Below the pieces are notes generated by a model. The model was not told where the DNA came from. It made no database searches and saw only the letters and a list, made by a program, of their open reading frames with translations. A stretch of 64,000 nt of DNA from contig JANFAH010000049.1 of the NCBI GenBank assembly GCA_024663395.1, forward strand, positions 124,001 to 188,000, given 5' to 3'. The translations under genes were made by a program, and so were the position numbers. This document shows, one piece after another, positions 1 to 9,639 of this stretch (position 1 is the stretch's first letter; the number at the start of each line of letters is the position of its first letter). The DNA comes from Pisolithus tinctorius (lineage: Eukaryota > Basidiomycota > Agaricomycetes > Boletales > Pisolithaceae).

Positions 1-1
1 G

Positions 2-148
2 TATCTAGTCCGCTGGGCTGGTTACAAGAACACCGACGAAGAAACCTCTTGGTTGCTTGCAACTGAGCTGGATCACGCTTCCGACATAGTATCCGCTTTC
101 CATGAACGCTATCTGCATAAACCTGGCCCGTACCAACCTCCGCCATAA
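2..148 (+). CDS. pol: El-A pol, C-terminal chromodomain (partial)
   Basis: This is the last 48 codons of a Ty3/gypsy polyprotein, open from the window edge to TAA at 146-148. The peptide starts YLVRWAGYKNTDEETSW and ends HKPGPYQPPP. That is the chromodomain signature (YLVRW.GY...ETW) found at the same place in every chromovirus copy in this window. Chromodomains at the end of integrase bind methylated histone H3 in known chromoviruses and direct insertion into heterochromatin, which fits the nesting seen here. The gene converges on the antisense gene that ends at 364. Confidence 0.9.
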   Translation, partial: YLVRWAGYKNTDEETSWLLATELDHASDIVSAFHERYLHKPGPYQPPP

Positions 149-363
149 TACTCCGCCTACATAAACTTCCTCCGCGGGCCAACTCCGCCTCTTACCGAAC
201 TACCTTAAGTACTTTAGAACTTTCTCCGCTTATCCGTTTCACTTCTCAGAGTCACAAGCAAAAAACACAAGTCTATCTCGTAGTAATACAAAATATACAG
301 ACTAAAGACAAAAAAAAAAAAAAGGAGAAGAAAAAGAAAAAGAAAAAAGAAAACAACACTACT

Positions 364-1556
364 CTACTCTTCCATCGCTTGTCCTCCGCCACCCTCCTGT
401 TCTTCATCACCTTCCTGCTCCCCTTCGACTTCTTCCTCATTATCCCCCTCCGCACCTTCATCCGCTTCCTCTCGCTGATCCTCCGCCGCCTCCGACTGCG
501 GCCTCTTCCATCCTCCTCCTGCGCGTTCGAACTCGGCCACTCTGGCCTCACGTGCATCCTCCCTTCTCCTCATCTCCGCCCACTCTGCCCAGGCGTGGTA
601 CAGCGCCCACTCGTCGGCGGTCCGCTCTGCAGCCTCCGCCATCCACTCCGCCGCCTCTGCCATCCTCTCAAAGGCCAGCGCAGCGGTCTCATGCGCTTCG
701 GCCTGCCTCTCCATGGCCTGCAGCTGCCGCTCCCTCTCCCACTCCGCCCACCGCGTGTGTACTCCCGCCCCTGAGGGACCCTCAAGCGGTGTTGCTGGCT
801 CCTCCTCGCCCTCTCCGCCTGCCTCCCGCTCGTCGTCTGCTTCCTCCGTCTCTGTCGCTTTCTCCTTTCCCTTCCCCCGCGTCCTCTTCTTCTTCTCCCC
901 TTGGGAGCTCCCCGTCCCTGCTCTCTTCCGCGAAGGCCCCACCGCTGCCTCTTCTCGCGTCCAGCTGCACGTCTTCTTCTTGTTGTGGCAGGGCACGCAG
1001 GCCCTGGTCTTGCCCTGTCCCGGCTCACACTGCCCCGCCATCAGACTCGCTATACAGCGAGTGCAGGGGGCTCTTCTGGGCGGTGTTGACATCGTACACC
1101 GCGCTGCATAATCTAAGAAAATAAAAACTGCGAGTCAGCTCCGCCTGACTCACAGTACTCCGCCACTCACCTTTGTGCGGCCTCATTCCGCTTGGCCTGA
1201 GCCCTCTCCTCAGAGGCCCTCTGCCTCTGCCTCTGCCTCTCTGCCTCCTCCTCTGCCGCCTTCTTCCTTCGAGCCTCCTCTTCCTCCTCCGCTCTCTTCC
1301 TCCGCTCTGCCTCCAACCTCTCCTCCTCCGCCTTCCGCCTCTTGGCCTCCTCACGCTTGGCCTTGCACTCTGCTTCGCGTTCTCTCTCTCTCCGCTTGGT
1401 CTCCTCTCGTCGGCGCGCCTTCTCCACGGACTTCTCCCGCTCGGTGTCGGTGGAGTCGTCGGTGAGGATGACCAGTTCTTCATCCGCGACTTGAGAATAG
1501 TCGCGGACGTGGCCGGGGGTTGGCTGGGGGGTGTTGCTCTGGCGCTGGGAAGGCAT
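364..1556 (-). CDS. El-A antisense accessory gene: coiled coil plus Zn2Cys6-like cluster, two exons
   Basis: This spliced gene lies between pol and the 3' LTR and runs against gag-pol. Exon 1 is 1556-1171 (MPSQRQ start). I infer an intron at 1170-1076 (95 nt, GTGAGT...CAG). Exon 2 is 1075-364. Together they give 365 codons plus TAG in one frame. Exon 1 has an acidic start, then a long Arg/Lys/Glu/Ala-rich stretch that should form a coiled coil. Exon 2 opens with six cysteines spaced C-x2-C-x8-C-x9-C-x2-C-x6-C, close to the fungal Zn2Cys6 binuclear cluster. A basic region, a Trp/Glu/Ala helix with AEWMAEAAE-like repeats and an acidic tail follow. The reading frame is undamaged. A DNA-binding or regulatory role is inferred only from the cysteine pattern. 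The splice acceptor was chosen because it is the one that keeps frame and because El-D shows the same intron position and phase. Confidence 0.75.
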
Positions 1557-1749
1557 GTTGATGGGAGGAAAGGACGAAGGTTCAGTACCCTAACACGTGT
1601 TTTTAAGCGGTACTTCGAACTCCGACGGAGCTCCGCCGTGGCTAAAGCCATTATCCTCGAGGCATCAAAGTAATTTCAAATGATCAACTTGTGTTGATCT
1701 CGTTCCGTACATACGGCCTTCAGGGGTTCAGGCCCTAAGGGGGGGGCAC

Positions 1750-2463
1750 TGTCATAACCGCGCATTCGTCATAGGTCTTTACTCACTCCGCAACCTTTTC
1801 CGCCGGTCATTCACTCACTCCGCACCAACTCCGCCCACCTTCTATCGTCTACGAACCATCTCCGCTCCGACTGTTGTCGGACTTGTGTTACTCTCCTACC
1901 GGACCGAGTGGTCCATTCTCTGAGGGGTCATGTGACTACCTTTGCAGTCAGGTACTCCGCAGCACGCTCACCGCGTGGGCCAGCGCCTGGACTGTTCCCT
2001 TTTCTGGATGTTCTGTGTTACCCGTTCGTATGTCCTCCGTCTACCCTTCATTCGTCGTCCAGGAAATTTTACTTGAAAACTTATGAGTCTCCATATGTCA
2101 GTTCCGATTCCGGTTACTGTACCTCCGTAGTAGTATAAAAACATGTACTGTACTCCGCTGTTCTTGAGTACGAATATCAACTTAGTTCCTACTCCCTCTG
2201 ATTCCGTCTTCTGTCTGTCGGAGCTATCTCCGACTCTCTGTCTGTACTCTCCCTCTGAAATACGAGGGCTGAGATTGTGCAAGGGGGTAGCGCACGAGCT
2301 AAACCCGATGCCCTCACTCCGCTCTGCCTTTGTCTCGGCGGACTTCGTTCCTGCTGACACTCCGCTAGTCGGAGTTCTGTCCCTGTGTGTCGGACTTGCT
2401 TCCAGACCCTCCTCTAGACCTTATTAAGTGTCGGAGTTGGTCGGAGTAGGCCCGGACTTGACA
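1750..2463 (+). repeat. LTR-A, 3' LTR of El-A
   Basis: The LTR begins TGTCATAACC and ends GGACTTGACA (714 bp; the ends form the inverted repeat TGTCA/TGACA). It is preceded by a polypurine tract at about 1734-1749 (CCTAAGGGGGGGGCAC). TATAAAA is at 2134-2140. AGTACGAATAT at 2167-2177 lies about 33 nt downstream and is the likely RNA start (see the self-priming finding). The R/U5 hairpin motif TAGC...GCTA is at 2288-2301. Confidence 0.92.
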
Positions 2464-2491
2464 CGCATTTTCCTTCTAACCTCCTTTTCAG

Positions 2492-3104
2492 CTGTACTCG
2501 CTGCGCCCGCGCTCAAGTCGTCTGTGAGTTTGTCATAGACAGCAACAAGAAGCGCATCACCTGCGTGCAATGCAATCAGTCGAAAGGTAAATGCCGGTGG
2601 CCTGGGGATGGCAAGGACGCCGAGGCTGGTCCCAAGATCAAGGCCGACAAAGGGAAGAAGTGGAAGGCTGACGAAGAGACACCAGAGCCTGGGCCAAGTA
2701 AGAAGAAGACGAAGGCCGTCGACAAGTCGCTGGAGGTGCTGGATGTCGATGAAGGCGAGACCGGTGGGAGCAGACCGAGGGAGCCCGGTGTGGCAGTGTT
2801 CTCGGGCTTGGAAGACAAGCTCGAGCACTTGATCGATGTCGCTGGGCTTATCGCAAACAACCTGGCGGGTCTCTTCGAGGCCCATGAGGCCGTGGCCGAG
2901 AACTCTGATAGGATCACCGACGCGCTCGAGGCGATGCTCGACAAGTCCTATGGCTTTGGGATGGCAATGTCCCCCTCGGACTCGGGCTCATCTGAGCTCG
3001 ATTCCGACGAGCTGCGTGAGGAGGCCGAGTGGCTGAAAGCCCATGGCGAGGATGGAGAGGAGGAGACCGAAGGGGAGGATGAGGCCATGGCCGAGGCCGA
3101 GTAG
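2492..3104 (+). CDS. El-B antisense accessory gene, exon 2 (Zn2Cys6-like); exon 1 separated by El-A
   Basis: A splice acceptor (CCTTTTCAG) ends at 2491, and the frame then runs open to TAG at 3102-3104. The exon starts with CTRCARAQVVC and continues to CVQCNQSKGKC. The six cysteines are spaced C-x2-C-x6-C-x12-C-x2-C-x6-C, which matches the Zn2Cys6 consensus. After a basic linker (KKTKAV and similar) comes a conserved segment (GLEDKLEHLIDVAGLIANNLAGLFE) that is probably helical, then an acidic C-terminus ending MAEAE. Exon 1 should lie left of El-A. The gene converges on pol, whose stop is 180 bp away on the other strand. Function is unknown; zinc-dependent DNA binding is the simplest inference. 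Confidence 0.8.
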
Positions 3105-3283
3105 CCCATAGCGTAGGATCTTGTAGGCTCCTGCGAATGTCATGTGTCTGGCGTCCAGTGTCCAGTTCTCTATAGTACAGTAAGAGAAAACAAGAAAGAG
3201 AAAACAAAGTAAGTAAGGGATCAGAGGAAACTAGATACTGATAGAAAACAGAAACAGAGACTAAGGCCGGTTGAGACTGGTCC

Positions 3284-6200
3284 TTATTGATATGGGCCGG
3301 GTTTACCAGGATAGCTGGAGTGAAACTCTTGGATGAGTTCAGAAGCGTTGTCAAGCTCTGTAGCGAGTACCCAAGTAGTTTCTTCATTGGTCCCCTCATA
3401 GCCAGTCCACCGGACTAAGTACTGAAGCCAACACCGGTGATGCTGGTCGACCTTAGAGTCGAGGATTTCTGCTACCTCGAACTCTAGTTCACCGTCGACC
3501 TCGACTGGTGGGGGTGGTGGCTGAGTCCGGTTCAGAATGGTATTAGGGATGGCCGGCTCGAGTTGGGAGATGTGGAAGACCGGGTGGACTGCGTGCATTG
3601 AGTCCGGCAGGCGCAGTGTGAATGAGTGGGTACTGGCCTGAGCTATGACCGGATATGGTCCAAGATTTTTTTCCGAGAGCTTCTTGGAAGGCCAAGTAGA
3701 CCAGAAGTATTTAGCTTTGACATATACTTGGTCACCAACCTTGAAGTCTGGAGCCGGCATGCGTTTGGCATTGGCTGGGCCTTGGTAGCGCTGTTGTGCG
3801 AGGGTCATCTCCTCACGTAGGTATTGGTGCAGTGAGTCTAGGTCAACTGCATAGTCACAAGCCCGAGCGGAAGTGAGGTCGTGCTCCAGGTACACCAAGA
3901 TGTTGGGGTGGTATCCCTTATTAGCGAAGAAAGGGGAAACACCGGTAGTAGCGCTAGGGGTGTTATTGTAGGCGAACTCGGCCAGGGGTAGTAGCTCGGC
4001 CCAATTGTCCTGCTGGTAGTTGCAGTACACTCGGAGATATTGTTCTAGGGTCTGGTTGGTCCTTTCGGTCTGGCCATCACCTTCGGGGTGGTAGCCCGAG
4101 GTGAAATGTAAGCGCATGTCTAAGGCCTTACTGAGTGACCGGAAGAAGTGAGACACGAACTCCGAGCCTTGGTCTGAGGTTACATGGGCCGGCACTCCGT
4201 GCTTCGAAAAGACATGGAGTAGGAATAATTTGGCAAGTTCTGGGGCCATGATAGTGTCGTGGGTGGAGATGAATATGGCCTGCTTGGAAAGCTGATCAAC
4301 TACTATGAGGATGGCCGTGAAGCCAGTTGAGGCCAGGAGCTGCTCGATGAAATCCATAGAGATGGAATTCCATGGCTTCTCCGGCACCAGGAGTTGCTTG
4401 AGAAGGCCGTAAGGCTGATGGCAGGGAACCTTAGCCCAAGCGCAGGCTGTGCAAGACCGGACATAGTCCTTGACGAAGGTCCTGAGGCCGGGCCAGGTGT
4501 ATTCACGCCGTATGAGCTCCAGTGTGCGATTTTGGCCGAAGTGGCCAGACAGGGGGTGGTCATGCTTAAGGCGCAAGACCCTAAGGCGAAGGTCGTTTGA
4601 GTCTGGCATGTAGATCCTTCCATCAAGCCAAAGGAAGCCGGTATCATCTACTGACCACTGGGGATCAGACATGTCAGACAGGTGGATCTGTGAGACTGGG
4701 TTGTCCGGCAGTGCGGTTAGGATATCATTGTGTAACCTTTCGACATCCATTAGGGCAACTGCTCGTAAGACCGGGTACTCGAGGTATGTAGCGCAAAGGG
4801 AGATCGCTAGTTGCTCTTGGGTGAAGACCAGTCTCAAGTTCTGCGGGTTCACTCGGGCATAGCCGCTATCCCCCTCTTTGGGGTAGACATCCCATCGTCT
4901 AGTTAGGGCATCGGGCTTAGCCCCGAGCTTACCGGGCCTGAATCAAATGATCATATTGAACTGAGACAGGAACTCAGACCAATGAGCTTGGCAGCGGGTG
5001 AGCACTTTAGAGGTAGAGAAGTACTCGAGATTCTTGTGGTCGGTAACAACGTCGACCAGTGAGGCCGAGCCCTCAAGGTAATGGTGCCAGGTCCGGAATG
5101 CTTCGAAAATAGCAAGCAATTCTTTGTCGTGGGTGTCATAATTCAATTCCGGGGCCGTCAGAGTTCAGGAGTAGAATGCGACCGGATGTATCTGGCCATC
5201 GCCGCAGGTGATAGAAAGGATGCTGGCAATGGCATAGTCCGAGGCATCGGTCTCGACGGTGATGGGGACCCCGGGGATGAAATGAGTTAAGACCGGCACG
5301 GTAGTGAAGGCGGCCTTGAGGTTATTAAATGACCGGCGGCACTCCTCAGAGAAGTTCCAAGGAGCCCCCTTGCGGGTAAGCTGAGTCAGCAGTACGACGA
5401 TGTCCGAGTAATTAAAGATAAACCAGCGGTAAAAGTTGGCGAAGCCGAGGAAAGATTGTATGTCCTTGACCTTGCGAGGCTCGGGCCAGTCGCAGATGGT
5501 CTGGACCTTTTCCTTCGACATCGTGAGGCCAGCAGGGGAAAGGTGAAATCTGAGGTATTTGACCGAGTCTGAGTGGAACTCGCATTTCTCCGGCTTTGCA
5601 TAAAGGCCGTGGAGCCAAAGCTGGCGGAGGACTTCTCGGACATGCTGCTTGTGAGACTCCTTATCTCCAGAGTAGATTATCTAAGTAGACGACTACGCAG
5701 ACATCCAACATATCCGCGAAGATGGTATTCACGAAGCGTTGGAAGGCGGCCAGGGCATTGGTGAGGCTGAAGGGCATTACCAACCACTCGTAGGATCCAT
5801 ACCGAGTCCGGAAGGCGGTCTTCCATTCATCACCCGGGGCAATCTGGACGAGATGGTAGGCATGCCGAAGATCAATTTTAGTATAGATCTTGGCTCGGCT
5901 TGGTGAATCCAAGAGGTCGGAGATGAGTGGTAGCGGGTATTGGTCCTTCTTAGTGATTTTGTTGAGGCTGTGGAAGTCTACACAAAGCCGGAGGGAGCCG
6001 TCCTTCTTTTTGACAAAGAGGACCGGTGCAGCATAGGGGGAGGAAGTAGGCCGAATGAATCTGGTAGTAAGGTTTTCGTCGATGAAGGTCCGGAGAGCTT
6101 GGAGCTCAACCGGGGACAGCGAGTAGATGGTGCCTAATGGCGGGGTTGTTCCTTCTTCGAGCTCTATCTTCAGGTCATACTCCCGGTGTGGCGGGAGTGC

Positions 6201-6991
6201 CGAGGCCTTGGCCTTGCTGAATACATCAGCGAAGTCATGGTACTCTTCCGGGACATTGGGTAAGGCCGGAGGAGGGCAAACCAAGGCCGATCGGGCTTGA
6301 GCTGAGTCCGAGGGGCAGAGCTGAAGTTGGAATTGGATGGACCCTTCTAGTTTGCAGGTGCGCACAAAGGTGGCTGCGTTGATCAGGGAAACAAGAGGGG
6401 CCTTCAGAGGGGTGCGAGCCAGGGAGTCGGAGACCAGTACAGATGGTGCAAGGCCGGGTTGGTCACTAGGACCGGAGTCAGGAAGGCCAGTGGAAACCGG
6501 GCTTACAGGGGGTGTCGACAGGGTTGGCATTCCTTGTGTAGGAGTCCGGAAGGTTAGACTGCCCAATACCCAATCAATCAATGGATTGTAGCGGGTGAGC
6601 CAGTCATGTCCGAGAACTATCTTACACTCAGAATCCAACAGGGCTAGATACAGGGTTACTGGTGTGACATCGCCGGACGTGAAGCGGATGTTGACATCTA
6701 CTGCCTGGGTTATAGTGAAGGTGGATGTTCCATCGAAAAGCCGGAGTCGGATTGGGGAGACCGAGTACAGGGTAAAAGAGTGTTGATTAGCAAAGTGATT
6801 ATCTATGAAACAATGAGTGGAACTGGAGTCCACTAAAGTACAAAGCCGAGGTAAATCTGGGTTTTCTAATGTGACATAGGGGGTTAAAGAATTCGGACTG
6901 GAAAGAGTGGACGCATTGAGACGAGCCTCCAAGTTTGCACAACCGGAGTCAATGCAGCTCCCAGATTGTGTGGAGTCCTGGGAGCCGCTAC
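3284..6991 (-). pseudogene. pol: El-B pol: protease, RT, RNase H, integrase, chromodomain; broken at the RT active site
   Basis: This frame is reached from gag by -1 frameshifting and runs to the TGA/TAA region at 3284. Domain order is: aspartic protease (LVDSSSTHCFID near 6830, where the catalytic DSG has become DSS); RT (LFVKKKDGSLRLCVDF near 6010); RNase H (TDASDYAIASIL near 5250, [12 protein letters not shown] near 5130); integrase HHCC (HDHPLSGHFG near 4560, CTACAWAKV near 4445) with DDE (SMDFIEQLL, DQGSEFVS, EGDGQTERT); and chromodomain (YLVRWTGYEG near 3400). Compared with El-D, the RT motif YLDD has lost 8 nt at about 5676-5685, which shifts the frame. Two further stops (about 5162 and 4942) sit where El-D has CGG or AGA codons. 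The integrase part (4852-3284) is open throughout. Confidence 0.9.
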
Positions 6992-7001
6992 CTATTTTTT
7001 T
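6954..7001 (-). promoter_or_regulatory. El-B -1 ribosomal frameshift signal at the gag-pol junction
   Basis: On the minus strand, the slippery heptamer A_AAA_AAA (7001-6995) abuts the gag stop TAG (6994-6992). Six nucleotides after the heptamer comes a 10-bp stem, GCGGCTCCCA / TGGGAGCTGC, with a single G-U pair and a 16-nt-class loop. Pol is in the -1 frame and is open back to this point. The same signal occurs in El-C and El-D. Confidence 0.8.
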
Positions 7002-8356
7002 GTCTTGGGGGTAGTACCCGAGCCCGAGGCCAGTGCGGCCTCAGTAGTGGCCGCAGCACGAGCTTTGGCCTTTCTGGCTTTCTTGGGGCATTTGTCAGCA
7101 AAGTGACCGGACCCTCTGCAGAACATGCAGAGGTTTCCGTCTAGGCGATGCTTGCATTCTTCGGGGGTAAGCTTTCCATCTTTGCCGAGTTTGCTAGGCT
7201 CGGGCTTGGACAAATTGCTGTTATTACTATTGCCCGGCTTAGGGGAAGGACCGGAGTTATTATTGTTGTTGCCAGCCTTGGATTTCTCCTGACCGGTCTT
7301 GGCCTGACTGTTATTGCCGGAACCTCTGGACTTATTGTTGCTGGAGTTGGACGAGCCTTGGTGCTTACTCGCCCGCTGGACTTCTTCCTTGCGCTCCCAA
7401 TAGCGTGCATCTATCTCTTGGGCGAGGTGGCAGAGCTCGTGGAGTGTCCGGGGTTTGCCAACCCGGCAGACCTCATCCTTGATTCGGTCTGGGAGGCCGG
7501 AATAGAAATGGTGGCGCAGCACACCATCTCTGTAGCCTCGGACTTGTGAAGCAAGCCAATTGAAGTCAACTACATATTTATTGATGTGCTGACTTTCCTT
7601 CATGTGCAAGTGGTTGAGTTGGCTCTCGGCGTTGGCAACCGGGTCATGGGGGCCAAAGGTGGTTTGCAACTCTAGGACAAACTCCCGCCAGGAGTCCATC
7701 CAGAGAGGCCGGTCATCGGGGTCGTCGAGCCCGAGTAAGTCCAGCTCGAACCATTCAAGAGCCATACCTTTGAGGTACGACTGGGCGAAGATGACTTTGG
7801 CGTGATCGGTCCTGAAAGCCCGGGGTCGGTCTTGGAAGTTAAGTTTGCACTGGATGAAGAATGCACGAAGCTTCTTGGGGTCGGTACCATCAAAGGTATC
7901 AGGCTCATGTAGCTTGGTCCTGCTTGAGGACTCAGGACTAGTACGGGCGTTGCGAGCCAACAGCTTGATGGCCTTCGCGAGGCTGTCGAAGACCATGACC
8001 ATGGGTTTGGTGTCCAGGTCTGGGAAGTTCGGTTCGTCCTCTGGATCATCCTCATCCGGATTATCGTCACCAGGACTGTTGCCAGGGTCATCATTATCTG
8101 GGTTATTATCATCATCGTCACCCGGCCCATCATCGCCGGGGTCACCCTCGGGGATGGGAGCAGTGGGACAACGTGGGGTGGGGGTATTAGAAGTGCGGGC
8201 TGAGAAGCCCCTGAAGGGACTAACGGGATCTGGAGAGCGCCTAGTGGTGCCCAACGCAGCTAGAGCTGTTTCGCGGTGAGCCCCACTGGCTGAAGCGGAG
8301 TCGGGATTGGTGGCAGAACGGCCACGGGGAGGTTGGAAGCGAGTCTTGGTTGCCAT
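6992..8356 (-). CDS. gag: El-B gag, intact
   Basis: This is an intact 454-residue Gag starting MATKTRFQPPRGRS, 38 bp downstream of the 5' LTR. The N-terminus is Pro/Ser-rich and is followed by a very acidic Asp/Asn/Pro tract (about residues 65-115). The retrotransposon Gag core follows (LHEPDTFDGTDPKKLRAFF through LPDRIKDEVCRVG, about 145-290), then a low-complexity Ser/Asn/Gly linker. One CCHC zinc knuckle, CMFCRGSGHFADKC, lies near residue 410 and should bind the genomic RNA. Gag assembles the intracellular virus-like particle. The protein ends at TAG directly after the A_AAA_AAA shift site. Confidence 0.93.
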   Translation of the reverse strand: MATKTRFQPPRGRSATNPDSASASGAHRETALAALGTTRRSPDPVSPFRGFSARTSNTPTPRCPTAPIPEGDPGDDGPGDDDDNNPDNDDPGNSPGDDNPDEDDPEDEPNFPDLDTKPMVMVFDSLAKAIKLLARNARTSPESSSRTKLHEPDTFDGTDPKKLRAFFIQCKLNFQDRPRAFRTDHAKVIFAQSYLKGMALEWFELDLLGLDDPDDRPLWMDSWREFVLELQTTFGPHDPVANAESQLNHLHMKESQHINKYVVDFNWLASQVRGYRDGVLRHHFYSGLPDRIKDEVCRVGKPRTLHELCHLAQEIDARYWERKEEVQRASKHQGSSNSSNNKSRGSGNNSQAKTGQEKSKAGNNNNNSGPSPKPGNSNNSNLSKPEPSKLGKDGKLTPEECKHRLDGNLCMFCRGSGHFADKCPKKARKAKARAAATTEAALASGSGTTPKTKK

Positions 8357-8382
8357 GATGTATTAGACCCACACAAGTGGAG

Positions 8383-8392
8383 AGTCTGAAAT
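8383..8392 (-). promoter_or_regulatory. El-B primer-binding site (self-priming type)
   Basis: Two bases after the 5' LTR, the minus strand reads ATTTCAGACT. This is the exact complement of AGTCTGAAAT inside the same LTR at the predicted RNA start. A Tf1-like self-primer is inferred. Confidence 0.7.
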
Positions 8393-8394
8393 AC

Positions 8395-8919
8395 TGTCAA
8401 GTACGGGATGTCCGGGTTGAGTCCGGACCGGAGACCGAAGGGGGTGCGAAGCCGAGGGGTCGGGGTCAGGGGTGAAGTCGAAGATACAGATGAGTGGACT
8501 GGTTGGACTTAGCGACTGAAGGTACAGCGCTATTCCCTTGCATGGGTCTCAGTCCAAGTCTGAGGCCGAGACAGGGTTATCAGAGGTAACTTAGTTGATT
8601 TCAGACTGAGGTCTACAGGCCGAGTATCTACGAGTTTATATACTAGAAGTAACTATAGTACAGAGACCGGTAATGCCAGTCTCGCAAGGATTGCTAAGAC
8701 GATTGGTAAGACAAAGATTACTAACGTATGACTAAGGTAACGGAGACCGGGACAGGCAGACTGGGGACAGGACCGGGGACAGGACTTAACCGAATGACAG
8801 ACACTGCAAAGCAGTGTCCACCACGCTAGACCAACTGGAGATACAGGACAGGCGAGGCCAAGGCCGGACTGAGTGAGTGCGAGGCCGAGTCCGGCCGGAG
8901 TCGAGACATGGCTATGACA
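8395..8919 (-). repeat. LTR-D, 5' LTR of El-B
   Basis: The LTR reads TGTCATAGCC...TACTTGACA on the minus strand (525 bp). It is homologous over its full length to the El-D and El-C LTRs (526 bp). It contains the TATATAAA box and the AGTCTGAAAT start motif, and it directly precedes the primer-binding site and gag. Confidence 0.93.
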
Positions 8920-8957
8920 ATTGGAGCCTTGTGGGCTTGGCTCCAAGAGGGGGATAC

Positions 8958-9544
8958 TGTCATGACCCTGCCCAGACCACCCCAGACCAGCTCTACCCCA
9001 GTCTCAACTGGTCCCATCCAACCCTTGCCCCAGTCCCAGTCTTAACCCTTTGACCCAGAAACATGTTAGCTTGTGAGGCACTGCAAGGCAGTGCCCAGTC
9101 GAGTTGTCCTCTCAGTTGGTACTGGGCCAGTGTAACACCCGGCCCAGCCACATGTCCTGCCCCAGTTCCTGGTAATCCCTTGTTCATAGTCTTTGCTTGA
9201 TAAGATTCTTTGTAACACTACTTACCAATGTGTTTACCAATCATCGCTGTACCAGCACAGACCGGTCTCCAGTGCTATGTTACACTTAGGTTACTGCTAG
9301 TATTTAAGCCATAGGATATTCTGTTTAGCCTCAGTCTGAAATCAAACTAGTTCTTGTCTTAACCTGGTCTCCCTGATCCTCTGTCTTCTGCTTCTTGACC
9401 AGACTATGGCCCATGCAAGGGAATAGCACTGCGCCATCAGTTGCTAAGTCCAACAGTCCAAACCTCTTAGTAACTTGTATTACCCTCTGACCCCTGACTG
9501 GACTCCGGACTGGCCTTGGACTGGTAAGAGACCCAGACTTAACA
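8958..9544 (+). repeat. LTR-M with upstream polypurine tract: 3' LTR of an otherwise missing element
   Basis: The LTR runs from TGTCATGACC to CCAGACTTAACA (587 bp). A polypurine tract (AAGAGGGGGATAC, 8945-8957) precedes it, so this is a 3' LTR and not a solo LTR. El-B inserted 38 bp upstream, and the rest of the LTR-M element is outside the window. It carries a TATTTAAG box, the AGTCTGAAATC start motif and the TAGC...GCTA hairpin (9424-9446). A second, inverted copy lies at 25068-25641. Confidence 0.85.
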
Positions 9545-9639
9545 AGATCCCACCATGCTTGAGTTGCACAATCCATCCTCTCCAACTGCTGATCTTTGTT
9601 TTACAAGTGCTCACAGAGGTGTTGTGTAAACAGCCATTC

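Larger units (their letters stand above)
1..2463 (+). mobile_element. El-A: 3' part of a Ty3/gypsy chromovirus, nested in El-B
   Basis: This is the right-hand end of a plus-strand chromovirus that begins outside the window. It shows, in order, the end of pol with its chromodomain, an antisense accessory gene, a polypurine tract and a complete 3' LTR (LTR-A). Immediately after the LTR the sequence resumes inside the intron of El-B's accessory gene, so El-A landed in that intron. The bases following the LTR (cgcat) should be the target duplication, but the other flank is outside the window. CpG is still abundant, so the copy looks relatively young. Confidence 0.9.
2464..8919 (-). mobile_element. 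El-B: chromovirus with LTR-D, minus strand, 3' end off-window
   Basis: Reading leftward the element has a 5' LTR (8919-8395), self-primer binding site, intact gag, frameshift signal, a pol with few lesions, and exon 2 of the antisense accessory gene. Its accessory exon 1 and 3' LTR must lie beyond the left edge because El-A split the intron. It sits just upstream of the polypurine tract of an LTR-M element (flank attgg at 8920-8924). CpG content is high and gag is intact, but protease and RT motifs are damaged, so it cannot be autonomous. Confidence 0.9.

Noticed and set aside
308..356. A-rich tract (A13 followed by GAAAAAG repeats) considered as a SINE or LINE tail
   Set aside because: It lies between the convergent pol and antisense gene, has no flanking duplication, and El-E has a T-rich tract in the equivalent place. 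It is more likely part of the shared 3' untranslated region.
552..1124. Pro/Ser/Leu-rich plus-strand frames over the El-A antisense gene (also 1173-1673, 22464-22907, 52831-53655 minus)
   Set aside because: They are complements of Glu/Lys/Arg-rich coding sequence. The minus-strand (or, at 52831, plus-strand) frame carries the conserved cysteines, the intron and the cross-copy conservation.
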